Shown here one piece after another: positions 1 to 9,300 of a DNA stretch of 64,000 nt (its first letter is position 1; each line of letters begins with the position of its first letter). The stretch is taken from positions 4,650,001 to 4,714,000 of the forward strand of contig CP078104.1 in assembly GCA_019203745.1 (NCBI GenBank), read 5' to 3'. The translations under genes and the position numbers were made by a program. The notes below the pieces were generated by a model. That model saw only the letters and a list, made by a program, of their open reading frames with translations, had not been told where the DNA came from and did no database searches. The stretch is from Chryseobacterium sp. E1. GTDB taxonomy: Bacteria; Bacteroidota; Bacteroidia; Flavobacteriales; Weeksellaceae.

Positions 1-1243
1 TTGGTAACCCTATCGACGGTAAAGGTCCTATTACTGGGGATTTATATGAAATGCCACTAGAAAGAAAAGCTCCTGGAGTAATCTACAGACAACCGGTAAC
101 TGAACCATTACAGTCAGGTATCGTTGCGATCGACTCTATGATCCCTGTAGGAAGAGGACAGAGAGAGCTTATCATCGGTGACAGACAAACAGGTAAAACT
201 ACTGTTGCGATCGATACGATCATTAACCAAAAAGAATTCTTTGATGCTGGTAAGCCAGTATATTGTATATATGTTGCGATCGGTCAGAAAGCTTCTACTG
301 TAGCACAAATCGTTAAAACCCTTTCTGATAAAGGAGCTTTGGCATATACTGTAATTGTTGCGGCTAACGCTTCAGATCCTGTTCCAATGCAGGTATACTC
401 TGCGATGGCAGGTGCTGCTATCGGTGAGTTCTTCAGAGATACAGGTAGACCGGCGCTTATCGTTTATGATGATTTATCTAAACAAGCTGTTGCTTACCGT
501 GAGCTTTCTCTACTATTAAGAAGACCACCGGGCCGTGAAGCATACCCTGGAGACGTTTTCTATCTTCACTCAAGACTATTGGAAAGAGCTGCAAAAGTAA
601 TTGCTGATGACGAAATTGCTAAGCAGATGAATGACTTACCAGAGTCTCTTAAGCCTATCGTGAAAGGTGGTGGTTCATTAACTGCTCTTCCAATCATCGA
701 AACTCAGGCAGGTGACGTTTCTGCGTATATCCCAACTAACGTAATCTCTATTACAGACGGACAGATCTTCCTGGAGTCTGATCTATTCAACTCAGGGGTG
801 CGTCCTGCGATCAACGTAGGGATCTCTGTATCAAGGGTAGGAGGTAACGCTCAGATCAAATCAATGAAAAAGTATCTGGTACATTAAAACTAGATCAGGC
901 TCAATATAAAGAATTGGAAGCGTTCGCTAAGTTCGGATCTGACCTTGATGCTTCTACTTTAGCAGTAATCTCTAAAGGAGAAAGAAACGTAGAGCTTCTT
1001 AAGCAGCCGGTTAACTCTCCACTTCCGGTAGATAGCCAGGTAGCTATGATCTATGCTGGTACTGAGAACTTATTGAGAAATGTTCCATTGAACAAGATTA
1101 AAGAATTCCAACACGAGTATATCGAGTTCCTGAGATCTAAGCACCCTGATACAATGGCTGCTATCAAATCTGGAAAAATCGATAACGATATTACAGGTGT
1201 TCTTAAGCAGGCAGCTAACGATTTAGCTTCTAAATACAACTAA
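1..1243 (+). CDS. atpA: ATP synthase F1 subunit alpha (5' truncated, one frameshift)
   Basis: Nucleotide-binding alpha subunit of the F1 sector of the proton-translocating ATP synthase. The window opens inside the gene; the reading frame is open from base 3. The Walker A loop GDRQTGKT lies near 178-201, and the conserved segment SLLLRRPPGREAYPGD near 508-555 confirms the family. The frame breaks at 867-871, where five A's should be six; adding one A gives MKKVSGTLKLDQAQ and joins the N-terminal part to the C-terminal helical domain ending at 1243, about 413 visible residues. atpG follows after 75 bases, as in the usual atp operon order. The break is almost certainly a sequencing error, since the gene is essential. 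Confidence 0.97.
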
Positions 1244-1253
1244 AAAATTCAAT

Positions 1254-1303
1254 GTTTAAGGTTTAAAATGTAAGTTCTAAGCCTTAAACTTTAGACCTTA
1301 AAC
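1254..1303 (+). repeat. Hairpin between atpA and atpG built from TTTAAGG-type repeats
   Basis: Bases 1254-1267 and 1290-1303 are complementary at 13 of 14 positions, and CCTTAAACTT occurs twice (1282-1291 and 1296-1305). There is no T-run, so it does not look like a terminator. It lies inside an operon and could act as an RNA stability or processing element; that is inference. Confidence 0.5.
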
Positions 1304-1318
1304 TTTGAACCCAAATTA

Positions 1319-2181
1319 ATGGCAAACTTAAAAGAAATACGAGGCAGAATCACGTCAATTTCATCTACGATGCAGATTACCCGTGCTATGAAAATGGTTT
1401 CCGCTGCGAAACTTAAAAAGCACAGGATGCAATTGTAATGTTAAGACCTTATTCTGAAAAATTACAGGAGCTTATCCAGAATGTAAATTCTAGCTCTGAT
1501 CCTGACCAGGTTTCTGTATATGCTCAGAAAAGAGAGGTTAAAAGAATACTTTTCATCGCTGTTACTTCAAACAGAGGTCTTGCGGGAGCTTTTAACTCTT
1601 CAATCGTAAAAGAGCTTAACCTTCAGTTTCAGGACAAATCTCAATATGAGATTGAAGTTCTTCCTGTAGGTAAAAAAGTATATGATGCTGTAAGAAGAAA
1701 TCGTTCAGTATATGCTAATGGAAGTTCTGTATATGATAACCTGAACTTTGATACAGTGGCTCATATCACAGAAGGAGTAATGACCAGCTTCAAAGAAGGT
1801 AAATTTGACGAAGTTTACGTTATTTATAACAAATTCGTTAATGCTGCTACTCAGGAAGTAACTACAGAACAACTTCTTCCGATCTCAATGCCTGAAACTA
1901 CAGAACCACAGGTTGAAACAGATTATATTTTCGAACCTAACAGAGCTGAGATCCTGGATAATCTGATTCCAAAATCAATCAAAACTCAGGTTTTCAAAGC
2001 AATCTTGGATTCAGTAGCATCTGAGCACGGAGCGAGAATGACTGCAATGCACAAAGCAACAGATAACGCTCAGGCTTTAAAGAATGATCTTGTGATCTTC
2101 TACAACAAAGCAAGACAGGCTGCAATTACCAACGAAATCCTTGAAATTGTTTCCGGAGCAGAAGCTTTGAAAAATTCGTAA
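1319..2181 (+). CDS. atpG: ATP synthase F1 subunit gamma (one frameshift)
   Basis: Central rotor shaft of the F1 ATPase. The start is the ATG at 1319, which gives the canonical N-terminus MANLKEIRGRITSISSTMQI; the C-terminus carries the conserved RQAAITNEILEIVSGAEAL. The frame breaks at 1415-1419 in a five-A run; one extra A gives AAKLKKAQDAIVML and a corrected length of about 287 residues, normal for the family. It follows atpA in the operon and is closed by a strong hairpin at 2204-2233. Confidence 0.97.
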
Positions 2182-2203
2182 AGAATTATTTTAACATACC
2201 ATC

Positions 2204-2233
2204 AAAAGCATCGATATCGTCGGTGCTTTTTTT
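2204..2233 (+). terminator. Rho-independent terminator of the atp operon
   Basis: An 11-base stem (2204-2214 with 2220-2230, one G-T pair) is followed by a run of seven T's. It lies 22 bases after the atpG stop. Confidence 0.85.
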
Positions 2234-2390
2234 GTTTCAGAAAGTCTAAAACTGAAATTTAGTACGCAAAAATCTTATTTTGAGGTAAAAAAGACATCAG
2301 TACCTCAATTATTTTTGTTAGTGGAAAATAAAGGGGTTTTATAACGTCATATTTTCCTTTCTAAAAATCCTGCACTGAAATAATTTTATC

Positions 2391-2423
2391 TTTCTCACAT
2401 TATTTTTATTTTGTATATCTTTG
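2391..2423 (+). promoter_or_regulatory. Bacteroidetes-type promoter for the CNNM gene
   Basis: TATCTTTG at 2416-2423 matches the -7 consensus TAnnTTTG. TTTC at 2391-2394, 21 bases upstream, is a near match to the -33 TTTG. The start codon is 28 bases downstream. Confidence 0.55.
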
Positions 2424-2451
2424 TACCTAATAAAATATATACAACTTCTAA

Positions 2452-3810
2452 ATGGACTCGGACATAGTCAGGCTTTTGCTGGCCTTATTTCTTGTTTTAC
2501 TAAATGGCTTCTTCGTAGCCGCAGAATTTTCAATTGTTAAAGTTCGTTATTCTCAAATCCAACTAAAAGCCGCAGAAGGCAATTCTATGGCAAAACAGGC
2601 AGAACATATCATCAAACATCTGGATGAGTACCTTTCTGCTACACAGTTAGGAATTACATTGGCATCCCTTGCCCTGGGTTGGGTAGGAGAAAGTGCCCTG
2701 CATCATATTGTAGAAAATATTTTTACATCTTTGAGCATTGATTTGACTCAGACCACGATTACTACAATTTCAGTAGCAACCAGTTTTGTACTGATCACCG
2801 TTATGCATATTGTATTTGGTGAGCTTATCCCGAAATCAATTGCCATCAGAAAGTCAGAATCCACAACAATGGCAACTGCAGTACCTCTGAGGGTTTTTTA
2901 TACTGTCTTTAAACCGTTTATATGGTTGATGAATCTCATGTCCAACGGATTTTTAAGATTAATTAAAATTCATCCTGCTTCAGAACAGGAAATTCACTCT
3001 ACAGAAGAGCTTCAGCTTTTGGTAAAGCAGAGTGCAGATAGCGGTGAGATTGAAGAAGAGAACTACGAGATCATCAAAAATGCATTTGATTTTACGGATC
3101 ATTCTGCCAAGCAGATTATGGTACCGAGACAAAATATTACTTCCATTGATTTTGAAGAAGATGTCAATGATATTATCAATAAGATTATGGATAGCGGATA
3201 TTCCCGTATTCCGGTGTATATTGACTCTATTGACAACGTTATCGGGATTTTCTATACCAAAGAGATTATAAGAGAATTTGTTAAAAGAAAAGGGCAGCTG
3301 GATCATGATGATCTTAAAGAACTAATGCGTGATGCCTTTTTCGTGGTGGAAAGCAAGAAAGTATCTGACTTATTAAAAACTTTCCAGCTTAAAAAGCAGC
3401 ATATAGCGATTGTTATTGATGAATTCGGAGGAACTGAAGGGATCATTACCCTTGAAGATATTCTGGAAGAATTGGTAGGAGAGATCCAGGATGAAGAAGA
3501 CGAAGAAGAAAAAATCGTTGATAAAATTGCCGATAATACCTATTGGGTACAGGCAACACAGCCTCTGGATGAAATCAATGAATTTTTACCTAAAAAACTC
3601 CCTCTTTCCGAAGAAAGTGAATATAACTCATTAGCAGGATTTATTCTGTACGAACTGGAAGAAATTCCGGAAGAGAATCAGGAGTTTGACCTGGATAATT
3701 ATCATTTCAAAATTCTGAAGATGAATAATAAGAGCGTGGAGCTTGTCGAGCTGGTATATCATGAGCCCAATGCTATTGATAACCTGGCAGATAAAATTGG
3801 TGAAGTTTAA
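2452..3810 (+). CDS. CNNM/CorC (hemolysin) family membrane protein
   Basis: Predicted inner-membrane protein of the CNNM/CorC family, implicated in divalent cation (Mg or Co) handling. It is intact at 452 residues. The DUF21 transmembrane domain fills about residues 1-190 (LLLALFLVLLNGFFVAAEF at the N-terminus), two CBS domains follow at about 205-330 (IMVPRQNI, IAIVIDEFGGTEGIITLED), and a C-terminal CorC/HlyC transporter-associated domain ends the protein. A GldE-like gliding-motility member is a possible alternative within the same superfamily, but nothing here singles that out. Confidence 0.92.
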   Translation: MDSDIVRLLLALFLVLLNGFFVAAEFSIVKVRYSQIQLKAAEGNSMAKQAEHIIKHLDEYLSATQLGITLASLALGWVGESALHHIVENIFTSLSIDLTQTTITTISVATSFVLITVMHIVFGELIPKSIAIRKSESTTMATAVPLRVFYTVFKPFIWLMNLMSNGFLRLIKIHPASEQEIHSTEELQLLVKQSADSGEIEEENYEIIKNAFDFTDHSAKQIMVPRQNITSIDFEEDVNDIINKIMDSGYSRIPVYIDSIDNVIGIFYTKEIIREFVKRKGQLDHDDLKELMRDAFFVVESKKVSDLLKTFQLKKQHIAIVIDEFGGTEGIITLEDILEELVGEIQDEEDEEEKIVDKIADNTYWVQATQPLDEINEFLPKKLPLSEESEYNSLAGFILYELEEIPEENQEFDLDNYHFKILKMNNKSVELVELVYHEPNAIDNLADKIGEV

Positions 3811-3819
3811 AACATTAGA

Positions 3820-4125
3820 ATGAATTTTTATAATACAATAAAAGACTACGAAAACCCGAAACGTCAATACGAGGAAGAAGTTCTCGTACTTGATGATACG
3901 GATGAAGTTTATAAACTGGTGCTTCATAATGATGACGTTCATACATTTGACTATGTGATCGATTGTCTGATCGAAATATGCAAACACACTCTTGAACAGG
4001 CTGAGCAATGTACCATTCTTGTTCATTATAAGGGCAAATGTACCGTGAAAACAGGCTCAATGGATGTTTTAAAGCCCATGCACGAAAAATTACTTTCACG
4101 CGAATTAACAAGTGAAATCGTATAA
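3820..4125 (+). CDS. clpS: ATP-dependent Clp protease adaptor ClpS
   Basis: Adaptor that delivers N-degron substrates to the ClpAP/ClpCP protease. It is intact, 101 residues. The core YKLVLHNDDVHTFDYVI contains the characteristic NDD motif that binds N-terminal residues and the Clp ATPase. It starts nine bases after the CNNM stop and may be co-transcribed with it. A bidirectional-looking hairpin follows at once. Confidence 0.95.
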   Translation: MNFYNTIKDYENPKRQYEEEVLVLDDTDEVYKLVLHNDDVHTFDYVIDCLIEICKHTLEQAEQCTILVHYKGKCTVKTGSMDVLKPMHEKLLSRELTSEIV

Positions 4126-4128
4126 AAT

Positions 4129-4160
4129 AAAGAGGTTGTCCAAAAGGTCAGCCTCTTTTA
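4129..4160. terminator. Terminator after clpS, possibly bidirectional
   Basis: Ten-base stem AAAGAGGTTG with CAGCCTCTTT (4129-4138 and 4149-4158, one G-T pair), T-run on the right and A-rich on the left. It lies between clpS and a possible convergent small gene. Confidence 0.75.
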
Positions 4161-4330
4161 AATTTTGTCAATGTAGATATCTTTTTTACTGAAACCCTTT
4201 ATTAAAGGATTCTCCATCGTTATGAAGACGGGAGCTTCAGGCGTATTATTGTTGATGTATTACCGAAAAATACTCTTTCGGGTGGAAAATTTCCATACAA
4301 CTTTATAGCTTCTTTGTATATTCTTAACAT
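4158..4330 (-). CDS. Possible small hypothetical protein, one frameshift
   Basis: On the minus strand an ATG at 4328-4330 opens a frame MLRIYKEAIKLYGNFPPERV. It closes early unless one base is added near 4262-4270, after which it continues as NTPEAPVFITMENPLIKGFS and stops at 4158. The repaired product would be about 57 residues. I do not recognise the family. Support is the protein-like composition, the convergent position at the clpS terminator, and the same error type seen in neighbouring genes. It could also be non-coding. Confidence 0.35.
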
Positions 4331-4465
4331 TTTAAAAATTGTGCTGCAATAGACTGTTTTTTATTTTATAAGATAGATGTCATATTTTTTAAGTTTTTTT
4401 GTTAAAAAGATTTAAAATTTAAAAATATTTATTATTTTTAAAACAGAACCACAAAAAAACATTAT

Positions 4466-6316
4466 ATGACATTAAAAATTACTTCGCTGATTTTAGGCAG
4501 CGTGCTGTGCTGTAGCAGCTTAATGGCTCAGGAATCATCTTTTGAAGCACCTGCAAACCGATGGATTAAAGAGAATTCCAGAAATCTGGGAATTCAGAAT
4601 TTTAGTAAGCTTACCTTGTATTCTGTACGTAAAGGGCATACCGGAGAAACATTGCGTTACCAGCAGTTTATCAAGGAAGTGCCGGTTTTTCAGTCTGAAA
4701 TTCTGGTCCATTTCAATAAAGAAGGTAAAATAAGTTATACTTCTTCTGAAAGCTTAAAGAAAAACCTCAAAGAAATAGACATTACACCTGCTATTTCCTC
4801 ATCCGAAGCTTTTAAAAGGCATATATTGCTTCTAAATCGCAAGGAGAAATCACTTATCAGGAAAATAAGCTGTTCGTTTATATTACAGAAAAGGGAAATA
4901 CAAAGCTTGTATACAGAGTAGTTATTAATTCTTATGACAATTCCGGAAGCTGGGAGACAATTGTTGATGCTAAAACAGGAGAGATTATCAGTGTTAAAGA
5001 CATTGCCGTATATCATAGACATAAAGATGAAACCTCTGAATCTCCTAAGAAGAAAACAAAGCAGCTCAATAAAACAGCTAGTTTTAAAGCTTCAGGCTCC
5101 GGTTATGTATATGACCCGGATCCGCTGTCAAGAACAGGATCAACATATGGAGGCAGTTATGTAGATGGTAATGATGTCACAAATGCCAGTTTAGACAATG
5201 CAAGAAGCCTTGTAACATTATCAGATATAGAATTTGCCAATAATGTGTACAAACTGAAGAATTCTTATGTAGAAATCAGAAATATCACCGCACCCAATAC
5301 CGGTTTATTCACACAGGATACCAATCAGTTTTTGTTTAACAGAAGTGAGTTGGGGTTTGAGGCTGTAAATGCTTTCTGGCATATAGATAAGAGTTTAAGA
5401 TACATCAATGAGACATTAGGAATCAGCTGTAAACCTACTACAAATGGTGGGGCTGTTATTTATGACCCCATGCACTTAACGGACAAGATAACTCAAGATA
5501 TAGCACTGCAGGTTCTTTGGAATTTGGCCAGGGAGGAGTAGACGATGCAGAAGATGCTGATGTGATCCTGCATGAATTAGGACACGGAATTCATCACTGG
5601 CTATCCGGTGGAGTGTCCAATGCTGACGGTCTGAGTGAAGGTTCCGGTGATTACTGGGCACAATCCTATAGCAGAAGCCTGAACCAATGGGCTTCGTCTA
5701 CCCCTCAGTACAACTGGGTGTTTAGCTGGGATGGGCATAACACCATATGGGACGGCAGAATTACCAATACAACTATGATCTATCCGGGCTCCGGATCATT
5801 CTATGATAAAGCGCAAATCTGGTCTACCTGCCTGATGAGAATTTATGACAGAATCGGAAAAGAAAAAACAGACAGGGCGTTTTTGGAAGGTTTGGATTTA
5901 ACAACTTCAACAACTAACCAGCAGAATGCTGCTATTGCCGTAAGACAGGCGGCGATTGATATGCTTGGGCAGTTTGGGTTTACATGTAATGATATTAACA
6001 TCATGACTGAAGAGTTTACCACTTCAGGCTATGTACTTCCGGAGTATGCTTGTCAGGCTCTTAGCACAAAAGAAATTAAAAAGAACAGCCGGTTTCCATT
6101 TATCCTAATCCGGCTTCGGACTTCTTAAACATATCGTTGAAAGGAAACAAAGAAGAAAAAGTGGAAATTTACAATATGGAAGGAAGAAAAGTAATTGATG
6201 CAACAGTAGGAAACGGAAGGAACCAGATCAATATTTCAGGTCTTCAGACAGGTGATTATATCTTAACCATAAAAAGCCTGGAAATATCCACAAAATTTAT
6301 TAAAAATAGTCATTAA
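4466..6316 (+). CDS. Secreted M36 (fungalysin)-like metalloprotease with T9SS sorting domain; three frameshifts
   Basis: Predicted extracellular zinc protease. A signal peptide (about residues 1-21, ending LMAQ) is followed by a PepSY/FTP-like propeptide, a catalytic domain with HELGHGIHHW near 5569-5598 (HExxH) and a downstream SEGSGDYWA glutamate near 5632-5660, as in fungalysins. A C-terminal T9SS domain starts at IYPNPASDFLNI and ends TKFIKNSH. The frame breaks at 4814-4817 (A lost), 5466-5469 (C lost) and 6078-6082 (A lost). Repairing all three gives about 617 residues. T9SS export and surface attachment or release are inferred from the sorting domain. Confidence 0.9.
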
Positions 6317-6323
6317 AATTTTA

Positions 6324-6352
6324 AACCCGGTGTTTCAGCATCGGGTTTTTTT
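6324..6352 (+). terminator. Terminator after the M36 protease
   Basis: An AACCCG/CGGGTT-based hairpin with a T7 tail, 8 bases after the stop codon. Confidence 0.85.
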
Positions 6353-6468
6353 GTGGATTTCAGGCTTAAAAGACAGTTTATAGACATAAATGATAAATAG
6401 AGATACCATTGCAAAGAGTTTTTTAATTTTTAAGTCCTTTAATCTTTTAATTTCTCAATATTCTTACA

Positions 6469-6499
6469 TTGTTATATCTTATCTAAAATAGTATATTTG
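6469..6499 (+). promoter_or_regulatory. Promoter for udk-divIC
   Basis: TATATTTG at 6492-6499 is a perfect TAnnTTTG box. TTG at 6469-6471 is spaced 20 bases upstream. The ATG of udk is 27 bases downstream. Confidence 0.65.
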
Positions 6500-6526
6500 T
6501 ACCAACTATAAAGAAACAAAAAAACA

Positions 6527-7141
6527 ATGCTTGTAATAGGAATTGCCGGTGGAACAGGATCCGGCAAAACTACAGTTGTTGATAAGATACTTCAGCAGCT
6601 TGATATCGAAGGAATGAATATCCTTTCTCAGGATAATTATTATCATGATAACCAAGGTCTTACGTTGACGGAAAGAGAGGCTTTAAATTATGACCATCCG
6701 AAGTCTATAGATTTTGAATTACTGATAAAACATGTGAAGGCTTTAAAGAATAATCAGCCGATTGAGCAGCCGATTTACAGCTTTGTCACTCATTCCAGAA
6801 CAGGAGATCATGTCACTGTAGAACCTAAAAACGTATTGGTGGTGGAAGGAATTCTGGTACTTACCAATAAAGAATTGCTGAAAGAATTTGACCTGAAGGT
6901 TTTCGTTCATGCAGATTCAGATGAAAGGCTGATCAGGAGGATCAGAAGAGATACACAGGAAAGAGGAAGAGATCTGGGAGAAGTACTGCACCGTTACCAG
7001 ACTACCCTGAAACCTATGCACCAGGAATTCATCGAGCCGTCTAAAAATGAAGCGGATCTTATCATCCCGAATATGAAGCAGAATTCCGTAGCAATTGATT
7101 TTTTAACTACTGTTATTAAAAACTCGTTGAGAAAACATTAA
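6527..7141 (+). CDS. udk: Uridine kinase
   Basis: Phosphorylates uridine and cytidine to UMP and CMP in the pyrimidine salvage pathway. It is intact, 204 residues. The P-loop GIAGGTGSGKTT is at residues 5-16. The DNYYH motif near residues 37-41, the RRIRRDTQERGR lid region and the YDHPKSIDFELL segment are typical of the family. The DivIC-like gene starts four bases after its stop, so the two are probably co-transcribed from the promoter at 6469-6499. Confidence 0.96.
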   Translation: MLVIGIAGGTGSGKTTVVDKILQQLDIEGMNILSQDNYYHDNQGLTLTEREALNYDHPKSIDFELLIKHVKALKNNQPIEQPIYSFVTHSRTGDHVTVEPKNVLVVEGILVLTNKELLKEFDLKVFVHADSDERLIRRIRRDTQERGRDLGEVLHRYQTTLKPMHQEFIEPSKNEADLIIPNMKQNSVAIDFLTTVIKNSLRKH

Positions 7142-7145
7142 GAAA

Positions 7146-7501
7146 ATGGAAGAAAACAAACTTATCAAAGACATTCAGCCGAAATCTGAAACATTCAAAC
7201 TGATCCAGAAATATGTTTTGAATAAATATACCATTACGATCTGTCTGTTCCTGGTATGGATGATTTTCTTCGACAAAACTTCATTTCTTGTTATCAACGA
7301 ACTCAATGGGGAGATTCACAAATATGAAGAGCAGCTTGAGTATTACAAAAAGAATACCAAAAGAATGATGCTTTTTATAAAAAACTGATGAACAACAAGT
7401 CAGAAAAAGAAAAATACGCAAGAGAGAATTATTTTATGAAAAAACCGAATGAAGAAATCTTCATCCTGGTGGTTGACAGCACAACAGTCGCTAAGAAATA
7501 A
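7146..7501 (+). CDS. FtsB/DivIC-type septum formation initiator (one frameshift)
   Basis: Small bitopic cell-division protein. A single transmembrane helix (about residues 31-50, ITICLFLVWMIFF) is followed by a periplasmic coiled coil (INELNGEIHKYEEQLEYYKK) and a short C-terminal domain ending ILVVDSTTVAKK. The frame breaks at 7347-7351, where one A is missing from the run; repair gives about 118 residues, usual for FtsB/DivIC. It sits four bases after udk, the gene order I would expect in Flavobacteriia. Confidence 0.88.
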
Positions 7502-7598
7502 TAAAGTTGAATAGAATTTCAATCTGAAATATATTTTAATTTTAAAAATTCACCTGTAAAGTTAAATTCACTATTGACAATTCACAAATAAAAAACTA

Positions 7599-8759
7599 AT
7601 GTCAAATACAGATACATTTTCAAACTGGGAAAATTTAGTAAAAAAGCAGCTTAAAACGGACGATATTTATCCGGTTTTACAAAAGAAAACCTTGAAGGAA
7701 TCGAAGTAAAGCCTTTTTATACAGAAGTTCACAAGCCTTTGGCATCTGCCGAGAGTGGAAGAAAGCACCCATTTGGTTTCCAGATATCATGAAAGTCTGG
7801 AAGATGAAGTATTTGCATTTTTGCTTGATCAGAATGTGGAAAACCTGAGCGGGAAGACCATTTTTGTTAATAATAAAGAACTTGCAGGACACATCAGTCC
7901 TCAGGAAGAAGACCAGTATTTCTCTTTGATTGATGTTTTTAATGAAAAAGAAGCTATTATTGATGATCAGCTTGCAAAAGAATTATTGGCAAAAGAATTC
8001 AAAAGAAGTATTTGTATAGATATTTCCCTTCATCAGAATGCCGGAGCAGCTATTGATCAGCAGCTGGGTATTGCTTTGGCAAAAACCAAAGAACTGGCAG
8101 AAGTATACGGAGCGGAAATCTTAAACAAGCTGATCTTCAGAATTGCCGTTGGAGGAAATTATTTCTTTGAAATGGCCAAACTGAGAGCATTCAAAATGGT
8201 CTTCAACCAGCTTTCCAAGGAATATGGGCTGGATGAAGTTCCTTATATCTTTGCAGAAACTTCCCTTAGAAATAAGGCTGTTTCTGACAATGAAAATAAC
8301 CTGATCCGCTCCACACTGGAACTTGCCTCTGCCATGATAGGAGGAGCAGATGCTGTTTTTTCCAGTAATTATCTTGTAGACAGAAGTACGGATAACTCTG
8401 AAGAGATTTCTTTTAAACAACAGATCGTTTTGGCGTACGAAAGTATTATCAATGTATTCGAAGACGCTGCCAACGGAAGCTATTATGTAGAAGATATCAC
8501 CCAGCAGATCGCCGGTAAATCCTGGGCTTTATTTGTTGAGATGGAAGAAGCAGGAGGTTATCTGGAGCTTTTGAAACAGGGAGTGGTTCAGAAAAAGATC
8601 TATGATCATGCTGTTGAAGAGCAGCAGTGGATCGAAGAAGGAAAAATTAAGCTGATCGGAGTTAATTTATACCCTAAATTAGACGTTAAAAAGTCAATTG
8701 CAGATCTATACAACGAAAAAGAAATAAAAGCCGTGCGCTGGGCAGAAATGTTTGAATAA
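7599..8759 (+). CDS. mutA: Methylmalonyl-CoA mutase small subunit (two frameshifts)
   Basis: Non-catalytic partner of the B12-dependent mutase that interconverts succinyl-CoA and methylmalonyl-CoA. It shows the MM-CoA mutase fold (ISLHQNAGAAIDQQLGIALA, IFAETSLRNKAVSDNENN, YYVEDITQQIA) and has no B12-binding domain, as expected for the small subunit. The N-terminal part needs one G near 7673 (IYPGFTKENLEGIEVKPFYT) and two bases near 7745-7748, where TCTCTG appears to have become TCTG (LASLPRVEEST). The repaired length is about 387 residues. No large subunit is in the window; the stop overlaps the start of a DinB gene (TAATG). Confidence 0.9.
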
Positions 8760-9235
8760 TGAAAGAAAAACTGATTGACTTATTTGAATATACTTATCAT
8801 TTCAATAGTGAGATGATCAAAATTATTTCAAAACATAAGGATGTTCTTGATGAGAGAACCGTCAGTTTGATCAATCATACCCTTAATGCGCAGCAGATTT
8901 GGAATGCAAGAATATCAGGGCAAACAACCTTTGAAGTCTGGCAGATCAATCCTTTTGAATCCCTGGAAGAGATCAATCATCAGAATTTCCTGAAAAGCAT
9001 TGATATTGTTCAAAATTCTGACCTTGATGAGCGGGTAGAATACCGGAATTCAAGAGGAACAAAATTTGAGAACAGTATTTTTGATATGCTTTTTCATGCT
9101 GTTAATCATTCTACCTATCACAGAGGGCAGATCAACTCTTTGCTTAAACAAAATAATATACAGCCAGTAATGACGGACTATATTTTTATAAGAGATAGCT
9201 TTTTGATTAATCATTCTTCAAAAAAATTAAAATGA
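8759..9235 (+). CDS. DinB family protein
   Basis: Four-helix-bundle protein of the DinB/YfiT superfamily, intact at 158 residues. The likely metal-binding histidines are in LINHTLNAQQIW (about residue 40) and in HAVNHSTYHRGQI (about 121-133), the typical H...HxxxHRGQ signature. Members include bacillithiol-type S-transferases, but the substrate cannot be told from sequence. The start codon overlaps the mutA stop, so translation is probably coupled. Confidence 0.88.
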   Translation: MKEKLIDLFEYTYHFNSEMIKIISKHKDVLDERTVSLINHTLNAQQIWNARISGQTTFEVWQINPFESLEEINHQNFLKSIDIVQNSDLDERVEYRNSRGTKFENSIFDMLFHAVNHSTYHRGQINSLLKQNNIQPVMTDYIFIRDSFLINHSSKKLK

Positions 9236-9263
9236 TTCAACCTGAAATCAGGAATGCTGAGCT

Positions 9264-9300
9264 GGCAATCTGTGTAAATCTGTATTATCTGTGGTTAAAA
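9264..9300. repeat. Dispersed ATCTGTG-type intergenic repeat
   Basis: The string AATCTGTGTAAATCTGT followed by ATCTGTGGTTAAAA resembles a repeat I associate with Chryseobacterium intergenic regions. A related piece (ATCTGTGTTTAAT) is at 53989-54001. Part of it may be read as the start of the next gene, whose start is uncertain. Confidence 0.35.

Noticed and set aside
866..875. Programmed ribosomal frameshifting at A-runs
   Set aside because: Breaks occur in about 39 unrelated genes at varied runs without slippery heptamers plus downstream structure, so error is the simpler cause.
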